Made by a program: the position numbers and the translations under genes
In this document: positions 12,855 through 13,703 of the stretch, in pieces
How the letters are laid out: each line of letters opens with the position of its first letter
Position numbering within the stretch: the first letter of the stretch is position 1
NCBI GenBank assembly: GCA_018823385.1
Contig: JAHJIK010000047.1
Coordinates: 1-13,703 of the forward strand
Length of the DNA: 13,703 nt
Source of the DNA: Patescibacteria group bacterium
GTDB taxonomy: Bacteria > Patescibacteriota > Minisyncoccia > Phycocordibacterales > Phycocordibacteraceae
Reading direction: 5' to 3'
Notes under the pieces: model-generated
Told to the model about the DNA's origin: nothing
Databases searched by the model: none
Seen by the model: only the letters and a program-made list of their open reading frames with translations

Positions 12855-13703
12855 CTAAAACTGTGTGAGCAGATCAGCTCGGGACACTTTCTTTACTTCT
12901 CCCGTAGCGCGATTAACCACCTCGATATCGCCAGAGTTGATAGTGTCTTTTCCAATTAACACACGTGTACTGATACCGATCAGATCACTGTCAGCGAGCT
13001 TTTCACCCGCACGCACGTCACGATTGTCATAGAGTACAGAAATACCTTTTGCCGTGAGATCGTCATAGAGTGCATCGGCATACGCTGAAGCAACAGCATC
13101 ACTTGGTACAAGTGAAAGGAGATGGATGGTAAATGGAGATACTGACTCTGGCCACACAATTCCCTTATCGTCAGCAAGCAGCTCCACAATGGTTCCCATC
13201 AATCGCCCAATACCGATACCGTATGCACCAAAGACCGCAGGATGCTCATTCCCCTCTTCATCTTTGTACGTAACACCAAGCTCTGAAGTGTATCGAGTAC
13301 CGTACTTAAATATGTTACCTACTTCGATAGACTTCTCTGTTCGAAGGGTCTCACGCGTCATGCCGAGATCAGCAAGGATGTCATCCTGCAGAACCTCGTC
13401 GTTCACTGCCATTCCTTTAGCATCATCAATGTAGATGACGTCCTCACCAGCGTCGCAAATTGTTTGAAACTCATGGCTAAACTTAGAGAACATGCCGCCT
13501 GACGCAAATGTGAGGAATGTTTTGTCTCCAATACCCACGCGCTGGTATACATTCTTGTATGCCTGAATAGCTTGTTCATAGAAGGCATCAAGCTCTTCTT
13601 CTGAACGGTTGAATGAGTACATGTCTTTCATCATGAACTCACGACCTCGCATGATACCGGACTTAGCACGTAGCTCGTTACGGAACTTTGTTTGGAACTG
13701 ATA
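12855..13703 (-). CDS. proS: Prolyl-tRNA synthetase, short form without INS domain (5' end outside window)
   Basis: This class II synthetase charges tRNA-Pro. Translation is open to the window edge; the visible part is the C-terminal 282 residues. Motif 2 is seen as FRNELRAKSGIMRGREFMMKD (about residues 7-27 of the visible part) and motif 3 as FGAYGIGIGR (158-167), followed by the anticodon-binding domain (IVWPESVSPF to LLTQF). Between GGMFSKFSHEF and EVGNIFKYGT there are only about 45 residues, where E. coli-type enzymes carry the long INS editing domain. This one therefore lacks cis-editing of Ala-tRNA-Pro. It is upstream of and almost contiguous with mreB. Confidence 0.93.
   Translation of the reverse strand, partial: YQFQTKFRNELRAKSGIMRGREFMMKDMYSFNRSEEELDAFYEQAIQAYKNVYQRVGIGDKTFLTFASGGMFSKFSHEFQTICDAGEDVIYIDDAKGMAVNDEVLQDDILADLGMTRETLRTEKSIEVGNIFKYGTRYTSELGVTYKDEEGNEHPAVFGAYGIGIGRLMGTIVELLADDKGIVWPESVSPFTIHLLSLVPSDAVASAYADALYDDLTAKGISVLYDNRDVRAGEKLADSDLIGISTRVLIGKDTINSGDIEVVNRATGEVKKVSRADLLTQF

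Noticed and set aside
12276..12959. Long plus-strand ORF opposite mreB
   Set aside because: Antisense to an unmistakable MreB and spans the proS-mreB junction; no ribosome binding site.

Overview
The window looks like a piece of a candidate-phyla-radiation bacterium, most likely of the Parcubacteria/Patescibacteria group. The reasons are indirect. Core genes are compact and mostly lack Shine-Dalgarno sequences, genes overlap by a few bases, lysyl-tRNA synthetase is the class I (archaeal-type) enzyme, prolyl-tRNA synthetase lacks the inserted editing domain, MurF lacks the usual N-terminal domain, and MreD is only about 80 residues. TGA is used as a stop (mreC, mreD), so the code is standard and not the Gracilibacteria/Absconditabacteria type. 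No rRNA or marker phylogeny is available here, so this placement is inference.

Layout. Positions 1-347 hold the tail of a terminator and a small plus-strand gene of unknown function, closed by a bidirectional terminator. Positions 363-5504 are a minus-strand division and cell-wall (dcw) cluster, read right to left: mraZ, rsmH, an ftsL-like gene, ftsI, murF, tRNA-Glu(CTC) and a GNAT-like acetyltransferase. Positions 5505-5821 are a divergent control region with paired MraZ boxes, a perfect DnaA box, a good plus-strand promoter and an attenuator-like leader. A plus-strand orphan gene (5822-6286) follows. Then come lysS (minus, 6316-7875), a second plus-strand orphan (8002-8565) and greA (minus). 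Positions 9156-12853 form the rod-shape operon in minus orientation (mreB, mreC, mreD, mrdA), preceded by proS, which runs off the right edge.

How the genes work together. RsmH modifies 16S rRNA. MurF finishes the UDP-MurNAc-pentapeptide. FtsI with the FtsL-like protein serves septal peptidoglycan synthesis. MreB, MreC, MreD and PBP2 serve lateral wall synthesis. MraZ represses its own dcw promoter. The two wall-building modules lie within 10 kb, separated by translation and transcription genes (lysS, greA).

The least explained part is the set of three plus-strand solitary genes (114-311, 5822-6286, 8002-8565). I recognise no family in them. Unlike the core genes they have strong Shine-Dalgarno sequences and lie behind hairpins. 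The leader of the middle one has two mutually exclusive RNA folds: a 25-nt-arm antiterminator and an intrinsic terminator. A short hydrophobic ORF overlaps the 5' arm. This is the geometry of ribosome-mediated attenuation and the main candidate for something undescribed.
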